64,000 nt of DNA from Limnephilus marmoratus. Lineage: Eukaryota; Arthropoda; Insecta; Trichoptera; Limnephilidae. The DNA is taken from assembly GCA_917880885.1 (NCBI GenBank), contig OU862910.1, forward strand, positions 16,380,710 to 16,444,709. Reading direction: 5' to 3'. Numbering within the stretch: the stretch's first letter is position 1; each line of letters starts with the position of its first letter. A program made the translations under genes and the position numbers. The notes beneath the pieces are model-generated. The model was not told the origin of the DNA, did no database searches, and saw nothing but the letters and a program-made list of their open reading frames with translations. Of this stretch, positions 1 to 12,018 are shown piece after piece.

Positions 1-59
1 TATAAGTGGTTCAAACAAAATAACATTGGATACGTTTTAAGATTTTCACGGCCAAAAGC

Positions 60-175
60 ATTTTCGTTATTTGTTTTTGGGGTGTTATGTCGTGTTCCGC
101 TACCTCCTTCTTTAGCCAAAGTTTCGGACATTGTTGCAGTGTCCATTATCAGGGCAGATCCGGTAGATGTGTAAT
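60..175 (-). ncRNA. Penelope-associated hammerhead-like motif, copy 1
   Basis: On the minus strand, CUGAUAA (one change from CUGANGA) at 152-146, then a hairpin with GGACA/UGUCC arms, then GAAAC, flanked by GCC and GGC that pair as a short stem I. The same 100-base context (a run ending in CACCCCAAAAACAAATAA) recurs at 30.8 and 56.1 kb. The changed core base suggests an inactive copy. Confidence 0.5.
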
Positions 176-280
176 TTTTAGTGGTGAAGTGTATGTTTCT
201 TTACTTCGAAGCGATCCCGTGTCACCAGCTCCACTAACTTTCACCGGTACAAAATAACCGTGACAAGCAGTGCAAAGTAA

Positions 281-670
281 ATAGACAAACGAAAGTATTT
301 TCGTCACAAAAGACATGCGCGGATCTTTTTTTTGATGATTTTATTTAAACTAAAATTAAAATTCTGAAACGTGGCTTTACCAGATAATTCATTGATTTAT
401 TTTACTGCATAATTATGTGATTTGAAATATGTGTTGTATAATATAAAATTTTGTTTGATAATTTAACAAATCTGCCAACGACCTATGGTATAACCTTATT
501 ATACTAAAAATAAACATTTTTTCTCAAAATTTAAAACATGCTCGTACCTTTACAAGGAAAAGAACGATCTTTTGAAATCAATTTATAATTTTTTGTAGAA
601 AAGAGTCAATACGTCTAAAATTTGATTTAAAAATGACATATTTCCGGTTTTCTCTGGTTATTCCTTCTTA
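281..670 (+). repeat. Dispersed repeat family D, copy 1
   Basis: An AT-rich block containing aacaaatctgccaacgacct and ending near the tgacatatttccggttttct motif. It aligns by eye over about 390 bases with 3360-3770 and with a third copy at 36655-36990; a short minus fragment is at 27095-27145. No coding capacity was seen. Probably an old non-autonomous element. Confidence 0.7.
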
Positions 671-1386
671 AGGAAGCTGCATGTATTTCGCTCTAGACGA
701 AAATTTGTCAAAATTAAAAAGAACTACTAATTTAGTTTTTTATTGATGTTAGCCTTAGGCCTTAGCCACAACCCGTTAGCAATACCCGATATTATAGTGT
801 AGCGGTTAGAGGTCCGGGTTTTCGAAGTGACCGAAACAGGAAAATTCAGATTCGATTCTTTAGTCTCTCATAAACAGATTAGTGGTTAAGCTTTACCTGA
901 TGACCTCAGCATATTAATATTGCATTACGCGTCCCGTGCCGTCGATTCGCGTTCAATTACGATTGTAATTTCAGCGCAAAGCGAGTGCTGGTGGTAGAGT
1001 TTGTACTGCTGCTATGGGCGAGTTCAACCCCGCCCGTACAAAAGGAAGCGTGATCCGGAACAAACTATTTGGCTCTGCTGCAAGTTTTCAACGAGATCAT
1101 AGAACTGTGAAACTTCTAATAACTTTAAAATACAGAAGAAATCGAAGGTGTTCCTTAAATCGGTTCCTCGACAACAGAACAGTAACAGAATATTGAAGAA
1201 AATTAAATAAAAATAACAAACATACTAGAAAACTAATCTTAACATAATCTAACCTAATTATATTCTGATGGTCTCCTAATTCCTGATCTCTCTTTAACTG
1301 CGTATGCTTCGTATCTCTTTACCAACGTGGGTTATATTTTAAAAAAATTAGTTCGGCGTTGATAGGCCCAAAAAAATATCAAACGT
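671..1386. other. No gene seen
   Basis: AT-rich DNA. A weak tRNA-like stretch (gtgtagcggttagaggtccg, then agattcgattct) at about 799-863 may be a decayed SINE head. The 60-residue reading frame at 1014-1196 has no recognisable motif. Confidence 0.4.
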
Positions 1387-1925
1387 ACCTTATTTATCAC
1401 AATAATGCTGCATCACTTCGAGACAAACGATGTACGTATGTCTGCTTCCTCCAAAGGAAAAATTAATCATTTACTTGCATTTCCTACATTAAATAAATGA
1501 GATGCCGCTTGTTGTTTATATCACCGTGCCGTCGCCGTGTAAATTATAAAAGCAGCTATTTTGTTCATAAAGTTAGATTACTCATTAGATGTTTAACAGG
1601 AAAATAAGTTACGAAAAGTGGTGACAAGAAGAAAAAGGTTCAATGAAGGTGGTTTGCGTTAACAAAGCATAATATGATGTTTTTACTGGCTTTATGCAGG
1701 AAAAAATATTCAGTAAAATTGTCTTCACGTGAAAGGAGTCGATATTGGGTGATTTTATATTTCCTACGGCTACGGCAAGATAATGGCACAAACCAAACTT
1801 AAAACGTACATCTTTGTCACAATAGTGTTGCTGCTGTATCTTACGTACCATATAATAGTTGGTAGTTGAAAATGAGATAAACGGTGTACGTATATGTATG
1901 CTTTCCCTAAATAATGTAATCACTA
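1387..1925 (+). repeat. Repeat family G, two diverged copies
   Basis: Two related blocks, about 1387-1530 and 1805-1925, share tcacaata-tg-tgctgca and a gag-caaacg-tgtacgtat core. A reverse copy is at about 20215-20290. Non-coding. Confidence 0.5.
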
Positions 1926-2104
1926 TCATACATCTCAGGCACACGTATTAAAGAAATGAAACCATGCCGTGCCGTAGCCGTAGGCATTCAAAATGGTTCA
2001 TTCAATATTTGATTTCCGCAATATTTTACTATATTTTACTAATGTGGCATCTACTTACAATCTTACTATCTCGACATGCACGTACCGTTACTGGACGTAA
2101 TCAG

Positions 2105-2190
2105 TAATAACAATAATAGTAGTTAGATAATTTGTAGAGCGCCGTTTTTGTGAGAAATCACCTCAAGGGCGCTGTTCAATTTATTATGAA
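2105..2190 (+). repeat. Hairpin repeat (agcgcc...gggcgct), copy 1
   Basis: A short unit with agcgccgtttttgtgagaaa followed by tcacctcaagggcgct; its ends pair. Further copies are at 11735-11785 (reverse), 21080-21118 (forward) and 49165-49210 (reverse), usually next to ATT/ATA microsatellites. Likely the end of an ancient SINE. Confidence 0.55.
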
Positions 2191-3049
2191 TTCTCATGCT
2201 CCATCTAACTTTATTATTTACAAATAGATACAGAAAGATACTTACCTGGCAGGTCACTTCCGATAAACACACTTTATTAGAAAGTTTATGCTTGGAGAAG
2301 ATAAGACTTAGCACGCAGCGGACATTATATTTAAAACACTGGATATTGCATGATTTTACATTTGCTACCCCCATCACTGTTGATATTAAATTTTTTAAGA
2401 AGACTAATTTGAGTTCATATTTTTTTTGAAAGACTAGAGAATTTATGACTCTTTGGAACTGGATATTATCCATGAAATGACTTTAACAAAGGCTAAATCA
2501 AGTACCAAATGTTCTAAAAAATTAAAGTCCTCGAATTTACGCAAAGAAAACAGTTTCCCTGTGGTTATTCAATCACCCGCCATTCCGAAATTAGAATCGC
2601 GAATATCGCGGAATGTGAATTATGGCCTCCCATTCATCCCCGATAATTGCGAGACGCACCGGCACAACAAATTTCCCATACAATGAGAATGATCAGTCGG
2701 CAATCATGTTGTTATGCACTTCTGATGCGATTCAAATAACGCGCTCGAAACACGTGTTTTATGACGCCCAGCGTGAACAGAGCTTTATTGAATTGTGATG
2801 ACGTGTTACGTGTCCGATTTCCGTTTTATTGTTGCAGTAGCAGCAAACAATGAATCTGGCAGTTATAAAATATAAATACGTTTTTCGCCATGACGTCAGT
2901 GACTTTTCTTTGGAATTTTCCTAAAACATATTTTTTTCTAACATTTTAACACCCGCAGGAATGCATTTTTAGTTTAAAAGACCGACTGGGGAACACTTCT
3001 TCAGAAACTTTAAAAACATTTTTTTCTATGAAACATGTTTTCACTTTAA
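2191..3049. other. No gene seen
   Basis: The reading frames at 2123-2473 and 2453-2686 show no known motif and no homologue I can name. The 2570-2850 stretch is slightly richer in GC and CG but has no start, splice or domain evidence. Confidence 0.35.
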
Positions 3050-3775
3050 GGGCGTTTAACCAGCCAGCGGACGAAAATCCACATTTCGTCGAAAGTTGTT
3101 CTAATGATCATGCAGGGCGGTTACAATGAGAAAGATTAATTATTCTCCGTACCAGCTTTTTTAAATTATAACTCAATATCGAATTTATTTCAATCCAAAT
3201 TAGCTTTAATTTATACCTTCATCCAAAAATGCTGAAAGGCGTGATGATAAAACTATTAAAATAATGTACTGTTTTGTAATTATTTTTTGATTATAAGTAT
3301 TTATCATTTTTCAATAATGTCTAAATTTTATAAGAATGTCAAAAAAATCTGAAATATATTAGTTTGTAAGTGCGCAAATAAATACACAAATGGACCAATT
3401 TTCGTCAAGAAACACATGTACGTACATATTTTTTAATGATTTTATTGAAACTAAAATTAAAATTCTAAAACATGCGTTTGCTAGATAATGTATTGATTTA
3501 TTTTACTGTATGATTACTTTATTTGAAATGGGTGTGGTATAATACAAAATCTTTTTTGAAAATTTAACAAATCTGCCAACGACCTATGGAATAACCTTAT
3601 TATAATAAAAATATAAAAAATTTCTAAAAATTAATTACATGAGAATGCTAGATAAAAGAACAATCTTTCGAAATCCATTTATAATTTTTTGTGAAAAAGA
3701 GTCAATTAGTCTAAAATCTGATTTGAAAATGACATATTTCTGGTTTTCTCTGGTAATGCCCTCTTAAAAACACTC
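3050..3775 (+). repeat. Dispersed repeat family D, copy 2 (longer)
   Basis: Begins with a block (cagggcggttacaatgagaa) shared with 36610-36660 and continues through the D body at 3360-3770. Together with the 36.6-kb copy it shows that D is at least 700 bases long in the fullest copies. Confidence 0.65.
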
Positions 3776-3944
3776 TTTTGTAAAAAACATATATGTTCAT
3801 AATATTGGAAAATGTCTAAAATTAATATCTGAACGTATACGCTGGAAAATGTGGATGGAAATTTCAATCAAAATATGCAGCTTTTAAGCTTACATTTGTT
3901 ACTAAAAATATTTACTTTAATTTGCAATGCGGAAATGAAGGAAC

Positions 3945-4325
3945 AATTTATTGGCTAACTAGCACTTCTGCCTTAGGTCACCCTCAGGGGTTTGCTACCT
4001 TTGGTGACTTAGCAGGGTTGCCCGGGTCGACGGATGTGTCTGCCCACCTACTGCGTGGTGGGCCGGATCGAGAGCTACTGGTTGATATCTTTTGACCTCT
4101 CCAGTCGGACTCTCTCAACCCATTGCCTTGCAACGCTGTTGAAAGGATGGATTCATGTGTTATTCCTGGACACACTGACCCCCAGATTCCTACCCATTCC
4201 TCGTATCCTTTTCCTTCCCAGTACTTCTTCTCATTCTTTTCCATCAAAAGACTTTCCACACGGCATCCCCGATGACATAGGCCCTGAGGAAGCGGTATGG
4301 AGCAATGTTAAAAAAATGACTGTGC
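3945..4325 (+). repeat. Repeat family A (SINE-like), copy 1, 5' truncated
   Basis: Shares with seven other copies the run 'ttattgg-taac', 'ggtgacttagcagggttgcc', 'gggccggatcgagag', 'gacataggccctgagg' and a terminal A-rich tail. The tail and variable 5' ends suggest retroposition. No tRNA or 5S head was recognised. Reading frames over it are artefacts of its GC-richness. Confidence 0.7.
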
Positions 4326-5134
4326 CTTAATAAGAGGAATCTAATGGAAGGAAATAGGAGGGAGGTATGTAGATGAAAAAGTTCCTGTACCTTCACCATC
4401 AAGTCCGGGTACTAAAAGTAGCTAAATCAATTTCAACCAACGCAATGTTTCGATTCTGACTGAGAATTTTTTTTTACCAGAACGATCTGTTAAGCAGCGT
4501 ACTTCCTTTTTTGATATCAAAATAATTATAAATAACTTAAAATTATTTTATATTATCAAAAATGGTTTTCCTACCTCTGTGTATTCTAAGTTGCATAAAA
4601 TGTATCGTGAACACTGAAATTCACCATAAATGGCGTGGGAGTGTCCGTTTGGAAGATAATTAAAAAAAAATTATTACTGTGTCCTGAAGAAATCACCTAC
4701 GATTCAAAGTCATTGTGAATTTTTTTCTCGTCGGGTCAACTTGGGAATCCTAAATTGTTTGTCACAAAATATTATATTATAAGTATGTGGGGTGCTGTTT
4801 ATTCTGTGGATGCCTTCTGGAAGTTTGAAGAGCCGCTTTTGCAGGGAGACGTTCGCTAATAATTGGTTGTTGCCATTCTTATGCACCTAGGCAATTTACG
4901 CCCCAGGATTATGCAACGATACTGAAGGAACTGTCATCTTTGAAAAAGGCGCATATTCAATGTCAGATTATTCATGTGTTATAAAAACGCGTGTAATTTT
5001 TAAATTTGTTCATTTGACCAGTATCAGGGCTTGGGAATTTACAATAACAACATTATCCCAAATATTGCAAGCTTGATTAAAGTTTGTATACTCTGCTTAC
5101 TTCTACTTATATAGATAAGTTTTAGGTATAAATA

Positions 5135-5172
5135 GGTTTTCGGGTTCTTAGTTCGGGTTATTTAAAAAATTG
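5135..5172 (+). repeat. Left direct repeat flanking LINE J fragment 1
   Basis: aggttttcgggttcttagtt plus cgggttatttaaaaaa. Repeated with two or three changes at 6197-6234, just after the A-rich LINE end. This is consistent with a long (about 37-base) target-site duplication. Confidence 0.55.
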
Positions 5173-5214
5173 TTCGTTTCCGGTCCACTTACTTCTACTT
5201 ACGTACGTAAGTTT

Positions 5215-6195
5215 TGGGCATTAGTCTCAGATATTCGTGATCTTGGAATAACCCTTGATAGTAAGCTACAATATAACCTTCATATACAACAAATCATAAA
5301 TAAAGCTTCTAAAATGTTAGGTTTCATCATAAGAAACACAAAACTTTTTAATAGCATCAATATCATTAAGCAACTCTACTTTGCCTATGTACGGAGTCAT
5401 TTGGAGTTTGCATCAGTTGTTTGGTCTCCATTTTACAAAATCCGCATAAACAAAATCGAGGCTATTCAAAACAAATTCCTAAAATATCTTTGTTATAAGT
5501 CGTTTGTAAGATTTAATAATTATGCAGAGGCAGCTTCACACTTTAAAATTGATTCATTGAGTGTACGAAGGCATCACATGGATGCACTATTCCTGTATAA
5601 AGTAGTCAACAATAATATTAAATGCCCAGAGTTGCTAAATAAAATTCAATTCAATGTACCTGCACGTTCAACACGCTCTTCTGTCCTGTTCAGGGTGGAT
5701 CAATGCAAGACAAACTGTAAGCAGAATTCTTGCCTGAACCGAGAATGCAATAGTTATAATAGCGTATTTTCCAATGTGGACATTTTCAATTGCAAACTTA
5801 CTGAATATAAAAGGTCCATAAAAGAGTGTTTCTCTAATAGTTCTTGAATAATGTTATGTTTTTATTATTTATATTTCTGTTATGATTTGATTTATATGTA
5901 CAACCTCTCTCCATGGCTACCAATGTTTTGATAAATTTTTTGTTTTGTAATTTTTCATTTTATATTAAAAAAAATGTTTTGAGTATACATATATATATAT
6001 TTTTGTTTTATATAATTTTAGATTCATATTCCTTTTTATAAAATTAATTTACTTATTCTTATTATGCTGTCTCAGTAGAAGTAAAGTCACAAGGAGGAAA
6101 TCCGTAATTGGTTTTATTTTGGCTATTTAATACTATGTACAAACTGAAATAAATATAAACTGTCGATTTCCTGAAAATTAATAAATAAAATAAAA
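5215..6195 (+). mobile_element. LINE family J fragment 1 (reverse transcriptase thumb to 3' end)
   Basis: The frame at 5170-5847 encodes the last part of a Jockey/I-group non-LTR reverse transcriptase: DIRDLGITLDSKLQYNLHIQ, KASKMLGFIIRN, YVRSHLEFASVVWSPFYK and KIEAIQNKFLKYL are diagnostic. The reading frame is open to its natural stop. The catalytic palm with the YxDD box is missing (5' truncation). It is followed by about 350 bases of 3' UTR ending in aataaataaaataaaatta. Three more members of the family are at 14.2, 32.1 and 45.9 kb. Confidence 0.85.
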
Positions 6196-6196
6196 T

Positions 6197-6234
6197 TAGT
6201 AGGTTTTCGGGTTCTTAGTTTGGGTTATTCAAAA
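6197..6234 (+). repeat. Right direct repeat flanking LINE J fragment 1
   Basis: Second copy of the direct repeat at 5135-5172, directly after the A-rich LINE 3' end. Confidence 0.55.
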
Positions 6235-7550
6235 AAAATTAGATTAGAGAAGCGGAACTTTTCGAGAAACGTCACACTTTACTACCAAGAAAATAACATC
6301 AAAACGGTAAAGACACGGAAATTTTTTACTTTCAATGAAAAAATGGAACTTTAACGCATCATTTGTTGGTTGTAGTATAAGTTATTTCGATTTGTGTTTT
6401 TAAATAATTTGAGAGCACGGAAAACCCCACGTAGTCTTTGAATAATTCATCTAAGAATTTTAGATGCCATTCTCAATAAAATATTTTAAAAGCTTTACTT
6501 CGATCTGAATTTCAAGGTTTAATTGAAATGTTATCGAACGTCGTTCTTCATTAACAGCAGTGAAAGTATTCACAAAAGTTCTCTCCCGCAATCTGAGAGT
6601 GGATGAGATGTTTTTCCTCGGATTCGATTACATCGAAACTTTGTCTCAATGAAAGTTTCCTGTAATTCTAAGAAGTAAGAAGATCCGCCAGGTGAGGTGG
6701 GAACCGATTCCAATATGTAAGGTGAGCTTCCTCACCCCAGTGTAAACTCAAGGCGCAAGTTTGCCTTCGAGGGTGACATCCAAATGTAAATACCTTAATT
6801 GAATGGGAACTCATAAATAACCTTTCAATTTTCCATTGAACTTTGATCTAAATTAATGTAATTATGTTTAAAAAGCGAAGGTTGCTGACCTCTAGCGTAA
6901 CATTTCGAAGCTAGTTTATTAGTGCAGATTTCTTACTTATAACAACATAGTTGCACTGTTGAAGTGATAGTTGATAAAACAGATTTCTGTACATCACAGT
7001 CTTACATAGGTATGTCAATCATTCTTTGTTTTGTTTGTATGAGTTTCCTTTTTGGTTATAAATAATGTGTTTTTTAGAAAAACGTGTTTCTTGTCTCTTG
7101 AAAACAGCTAGAATCAACTAGTTATGGTCTGAAGACCAGTTTAGTGTTTTTTCGGGTCGGGAAAATAGTATTATTGTAACATGTGATTATAAGTTAATAA
7201 ATAAGTTGAAATTCGCCAGTAAAGAAATATTGTGCCTTTATTGAAGATTTTCTGCCACAAAAACCAAACATAACAAATTATTTATTTATTATTTTGCACG
7301 ACACGTCATGTGTTACGACACCTAACCCTTCGGGCTAATTTATTCGGTTTTCGGAACAACTTAACTAGGTCTCGTAGAAATCGTTTTGACGCCCTTATCA
7401 TCATGGTTAGAAAGTGATCTAAAAGGTGCTTGAAAAGAAAACACCACGTTTTGTGCTCAAATCTTAAAGTTTACTGCAAAATAAATAAAATGAACACCTT
7501 TATGAATCCAAAGTTTCCAGCCGCAATTTGAGAAAAAAATGATACTTTGG
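6235..7550. other. No gene seen
   Basis: AT-rich, without convincing open frames, known repeat ends or splice-bounded exons. 6550-6800 is slightly GC-richer. Confidence 0.4.
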
Positions 7551-7554
7551 GAAT

Positions 7555-7678
7555 TTTTGGGCACCCACGCTACATCATCAAACGTAGTGAACCTTCTTGG
7601 GGTGATACCGACAGAGGTGTTGGTTATCCAATAAATAATTCCCGGGGCGGCGGTACCCATTCCTGCCTCCCAAATTTT
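7555..7678 (-). repeat. Repeat family A, copy 2 (5' part only)
   Basis: Reverse orientation; minus strand reads aatttgggaggc, ggtaccgccgccccgggaat, ttattggataaccaacacct, then stops. Defines the 5' end of family A as ATTTGGGAGGC. Confidence 0.7.
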
Positions 7679-7949
7679 AAAAAATAAACTGCAGACAGTT
7701 TTTATAAAGGTGAAATGGAGGTGTAAGCTATTTTTTTTTTGAGAAATTTTTGAAAAGTGGTTGGATGTGCAGAATAAAACGGATTTTTAAACATTATCAG
7801 TCAATAAAATATGTACATAATATACACACGTGGTCAACTCCGCTCCATTCATTCCCCGGTGGGATTGATGAGATTCACAGGGCAACGCCTGAGGCCCTAG
7901 ACTGGCTCGCAAACCTAGATGTCCCCCTCTGACCCCCCACCATATGAAA

Positions 7950-8060
7950 GAAGAATAAAACTGCTCGAAAGTCTCCTGAAAACTGACCGGAGCCAGTGGG
8001 ACTATGCCATCCCTAAAATTACCCTTTCTATCCCCTTCTATTTATTTCCATGTTTGTAAT
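7950..8060 (-). repeat. SINE M remnant
   Basis: Contains ggagccagtgggactatgcc, diagnostic of the SINE M body seen in full at 40968-41388 and 16564-16906. Confidence 0.45.
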
Positions 8061-8129
8061 GTTATAATTACCATATTTTACTTTTTTATTGTTGAAGGCC
8101 ATCGATAAAAAATAAGCCAAACGAGTTTA

Positions 8130-8390
8130 ATGGTTTTTTTTTTATTTTAGTATTTGCCCACTTGATACATGTATTCATTTTTACTTCTGTACATATTCCA
8201 TCAAATCGCGCAGAACTATTTTTAATCTCCCTGCCTTCAATGTGCCGATGGCCGGTACAGTAATATACAATTTGATGAATTCTTGCCAATCTGTTTGACC
8301 AAAACCTCCTATGTGATCTAGGAGATTTTGGTGTGACAGACTGCAGTGGTGCCAATAGTACACGCCAAAGAGATTATTTACTTGTTCTCT
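8130..8390 (-). pseudogene. Possible processed retrocopy of an unrecognised coding sequence
   Basis: The minus frame from about 8390 to 8181 reads without interruption (NLFGVYYWHHCSLSHQ, GGFGQTDWQEFIKLYI, LKIVLRDLMEYVQK, stop). It is followed downstream by aaaataaaaaaaaaa at about 8135-8150, like the poly-A tail of a retroposed transcript. I do not recognise the protein. The 5' part is lost; a stop is met just upstream of the frame and a hAT MITE lies at 8435. It could instead be a chance frame. Confidence 0.35.
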
Positions 8391-8434
8391 CTAGACATAA
8401 AACTGCTTTATTTGAGGTTAGTTTCAACTATTCA

Positions 8435-8993
8435 CAGCGCCGGATCTGCCATACGTTCAAAAACGTGCAAAAACCTGGCGCCAACTCCGAAGGGGCGCCG
8501 TGAGAAAATAAATATTGTATTAAAATTTAGTTATAATATTCCCTGAATCGTTTCAAAATTACCCATAGTACGAAATAATTATTACGCTCTAGCAACACTT
8601 TCCAAAGAAACAGAATGCGCACGCATAAATAAACCAGTCATGCGCACGCATCAGGTTGGTTTACGGCTTACGAATTTATAGTCAGTTACAGATTTTTTTT
8701 ACAAATTCCATATATTTAGTTTAAACGTAAGATCAATTTTTCCATAAATTTTTTACCGTCTTTTACGACGAACGGGTGCGATCCAAATTCAATAACCAAT
8801 CACAGCGCGATGTTTTTGTTCAAGAGAACAAACAAACTGACCGCCTTTCAAAATGCTGACAATTTTAGTTAGCGTATGCTCGCTATTGTTTTATTTTGTA
8901 CGATTTAAGTCTCTAGGAGAAGGTAGTTGGGGGGGGGGGGGGCGCCATCGGTACCTACTGCACAGGGTGCCAGATTTCGTAGATCCGGCCCTG
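8435..8993. mobile_element. hAT-type MITE family E with perfect 8-bp target duplication
   Basis: Ends: left CAGCGCCGGATCT, right (reverse complement) CAGGGCCGGATCT. Flanked by ACTATTCA at 8427-8434 and 8994-9001, identical. CAGnGCCGG ends with an 8-bp duplication identify the hAT superfamily. 559 bases, no transposase. Contains a G-run at 8929-8942. A larger relative occupies 43385-45295. Confidence 0.92.
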
Positions 8994-9001
8994 ACTATTC
9001 A

Positions 9002-10000
9002 TCATCAAAACGTTGGAATGAAATACCACTGTCTATTGGAATATCGATATCGTTGCTGTGATTTTAGAACCTCTGCGGCGAATGGTTGCTGACTGCACAG
9101 TCAACTGTACAAATCTTCATTGATGGAATTTACAATGAAAGGCCTACTTTTGTTTGTGATTATTTTATTTATAATATAGAATTTTACTACTATTTGCTTT
9201 AATTTCAATTTTGAATAATTTAATTTTTTATTTGCCATACATATATATATTATATTATGTGTTTTATTTTGGAGGCACTTCTGAAAACCAGCTGCTTTCC
9301 GAGAGTAATCCTGAATGTATAGTTGAGCAGTGACCAATTTGACAATAAAATCAATATTAAATAAAGAAGATGTAGGTATAAATTTGTAAAAATTTATTGA
9401 CAAATATACGTTGTTATTATTACATCCATTGTAACTTTAATTTGTTGTCTTCCACGCGTTATTTTTTTACCACCGATTGAAAGCAAATGAGCTCAAGATC
9501 ATATCATGTGTAATAACAGCACTGTTATTGTTAATTTTGGTTTTCTTACCATTGCTTTGTAAATACTGTATATGTTTAGTTCTGAAACAGCTTAAAAACT
9601 GAAACCCATTTTCCCAAGTCCGTGCATAGTTATTTTGTCCCGTTATTCCTCTCCTTCCTTGAAAGTCCCTACTTATTTACTACAAGAAGAAGAAGCTGTT
9701 ACTACCTATACATACACAATATCGCACAAAAGTGGAAAATTACCCACATTAATCAGTTGAAAAATCGTCGTGAAATCGATCACACCTCGTTATTGAAATC
9801 TCGCTTCAAAGGTCGTAAAAGTGCAAACTAATACCAAAAGTGTCGGTAATTGCAACCATCCTTTATGCGATTATCGTGGAGAGCAGCCACATGAACCAGC
9901 ATGTAGGGACATTCTCCTTTAAAATTGCCATTTTCTTTGATACTTTAAAAAAACGCCGTCAATTATCTTTTGTTTTACACAAAATATAGATATACAGTCC
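9002..10000. other. No gene; one old repeat
   Basis: About 9340-9420 carries a block (atcaatattaaataaag, then gtataaatttgtaaa) that recurs at 13860-13930 and 18110-18180. Otherwise AT-rich with no supportable gene. Confidence 0.4.
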
Positions 10001-10002
10001 AC

Positions 10003-10338
10003 ACCAAAGGTATTGGAATATAAGATGTGCTATCTGCTGTTTTTACTATGTGGGTCTGCGCTTCCGGGTGTCGCCGATATTGTTTACCAATAAATTAACA
10101 AATAAACAAAAAGAACAAATAATTAACGAATAAACCAAACGAACGTTAAACTAAATGGACGAATTCTTTCCTTATTCAAAATATATTGTTAACCAATATT
10201 AATGCACATTTTCAAAAAATCAACGAAATGAACAAATTCTTTTTGTATGAAAACTACACTAATTAGCGCGTAGTCCGGCGACAGTTGCGCGGACACCATA
10301 GCATATCTCTTCTGTATTAGAATACCTTTGGTCCACAC
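10003..10338. mobile_element. Tc1/mariner-like MITE (decayed)
   Basis: Imperfect inverted ends: left TACAGTCCACACCAAAGGTA, right (reverse complement) GGACCAAAGGTATTCTAATA. A second inner pair (gggtgtcgccga and tccggcgacag) also opposes. A left start at TA|CAGT is the Tc1 pattern; the right end has lost it. No transposase. Confidence 0.55.
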
Positions 10339-11734
10339 CCTCTTCTCGTGTCACGATATTGGTCGTGACAGAATGTATTATATTCTTTATTTCATATTAC
10401 TCTATCGATCATTTTTAAATTTTTTATAATTAAGCGCACTTGACGTGAAATGACGCAAAACTGCGCTATACAAATATAACGTTACAATGTACATATGAAA
10501 AGGGTGATATTTATGATATCTCAACAGAAAGATTTAAATTTGTTGAAAATTGTGAAGTTTTAAAATTATTAACTCGGCAAATAGATAAATATTATAAAAC
10601 ATCTAAGCAAGCAATGTCAAACTGTTGACAACGAGAAGCAAGGTTAGGAAATCCGAGCTAAAATACAGTACGAATTCAATGCAAATTTATGATAATTGCG
10701 ATATTATTTTTAATTTGGTAAGTTAATTTAATTTAATTTAGTTACCCATTAAATTAGTCTTGTCGAATTTAAATGAGTGCATTCGCCACAATTAATCACT
10801 TTCATAAATAAATGTGTTCAATCAATTAGCAGTATTTAAAAACAATACCTTAATAATTTATTATAGTTGGGTATCTACTTATTTATTATTATGTGTAAAA
10901 ATAAATAACTGGTTATTGTAAGTTGACCAATTAATCAAAGTTTTTATTGATATTTGAAGTCATTTTTAATGAATCGTAATTATTGCTTTGCGGAAACTAG
11001 TGGTACGTACAAACTAAACTTATGTTTTCAAACTCAGCATTTTAATTGCGGTTTTTACTTTTTCCTACTTTTTCTGTCACTAAAGGGTTATAAAAAAGTA
11101 TTGCTGAAATGCTGAGGTGTCTACTCTTTGAAGCAAAAATAAACAGCTGATCTTGGAGGAAATAAATACAATGATAGAGACCTATTGCAAAAGTTGAATT
11201 GGGCGTGACTTGAGCAAGCTTGTGCACTTGGAGAAAAGTTGTGTCAATTTCAGGGTTGCCAAAATCGAATAAATTAATTTCCTTCGTAAAATTATATAAA
11301 TACAAAATAAAGTTATTATAAAAAAAGGGTTAAGGGAGGGGCAGAAGTGAGGAATTTATTAATGCAGGGCTTGAAGAGGGCCGGATTACATGAAGGAATA
11401 AAAATAGATAGCGGTAGCTCGTTCCACATATAGGCACACTTACACAAAAATGAGTCGTAGAAACGACCCGTTCTCACGAAGCCAACATCAACTACAAACG
11501 GGTGTTCTGCTCATATCCGTCGAGTTTCACTACGTGCACCAGTGCAATGGAGATTAATACTACTAGCTCCAGATACCATTTATATACGTAAATATAAGGC
11601 GGAATAGTATGAATGCACATGACCGATTTTTTATCTTATATCAAATTTTATAATAATTAAATGTGGAATCTCATGAATCTTTCGCGTGTTCATAGATATT
11701 ATTAATTACTTACCTACTTCCTTTAGCCACATAT
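10339..11734. other. No gene seen
   Basis: AT-rich. The 11042-11305 minus frame has no recognisable domain. Confidence 0.4.
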
Positions 11735-11785
11735 ACAGCGCCATTGAGGTGATTTTTTCATAAGAACGGCGCTACAAAAATTATC
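11735..11785 (-). repeat. Hairpin repeat (agcgcc), copy 2
   Basis: Reverse orientation of the unit at 2105-2190: agcgccattgaggtgatttt, then cggcgct. Confidence 0.5.
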
Positions 11786-11789
11786 CAAT

Positions 11790-12018
11790 GTTTTGTTGGT
11801 TAGTGCCTGCGTTGACATCGCGTCTGGATCCCATCCAGGCGTGCGTCGTCGTGAGTTCAATTATCAATTATCAATCTCCACCACGACGCCGATGCGTCGT
11901 CGTCACGCAAGCAACATTTTCAATGTACTGTGGAGATACTAGGAGATTTTCACATTATTGTCAGGTTATTCATAGCCTTTTAAAAATTATTTGTTTTTCT
12001 TATAAAAAATATGTTAAA
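11790..12018 (+). repeat. SINE C copy 1
   Basis: Shares the lines gtgcctgcgttgac, cccatccaggcgt, cacgcaagcaacattttc and ggagattttcacattattgt with copies at 40473 and 52415. Ends in an A/T-rich tail. The tRNA-like head is decayed here. Confidence 0.6.
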
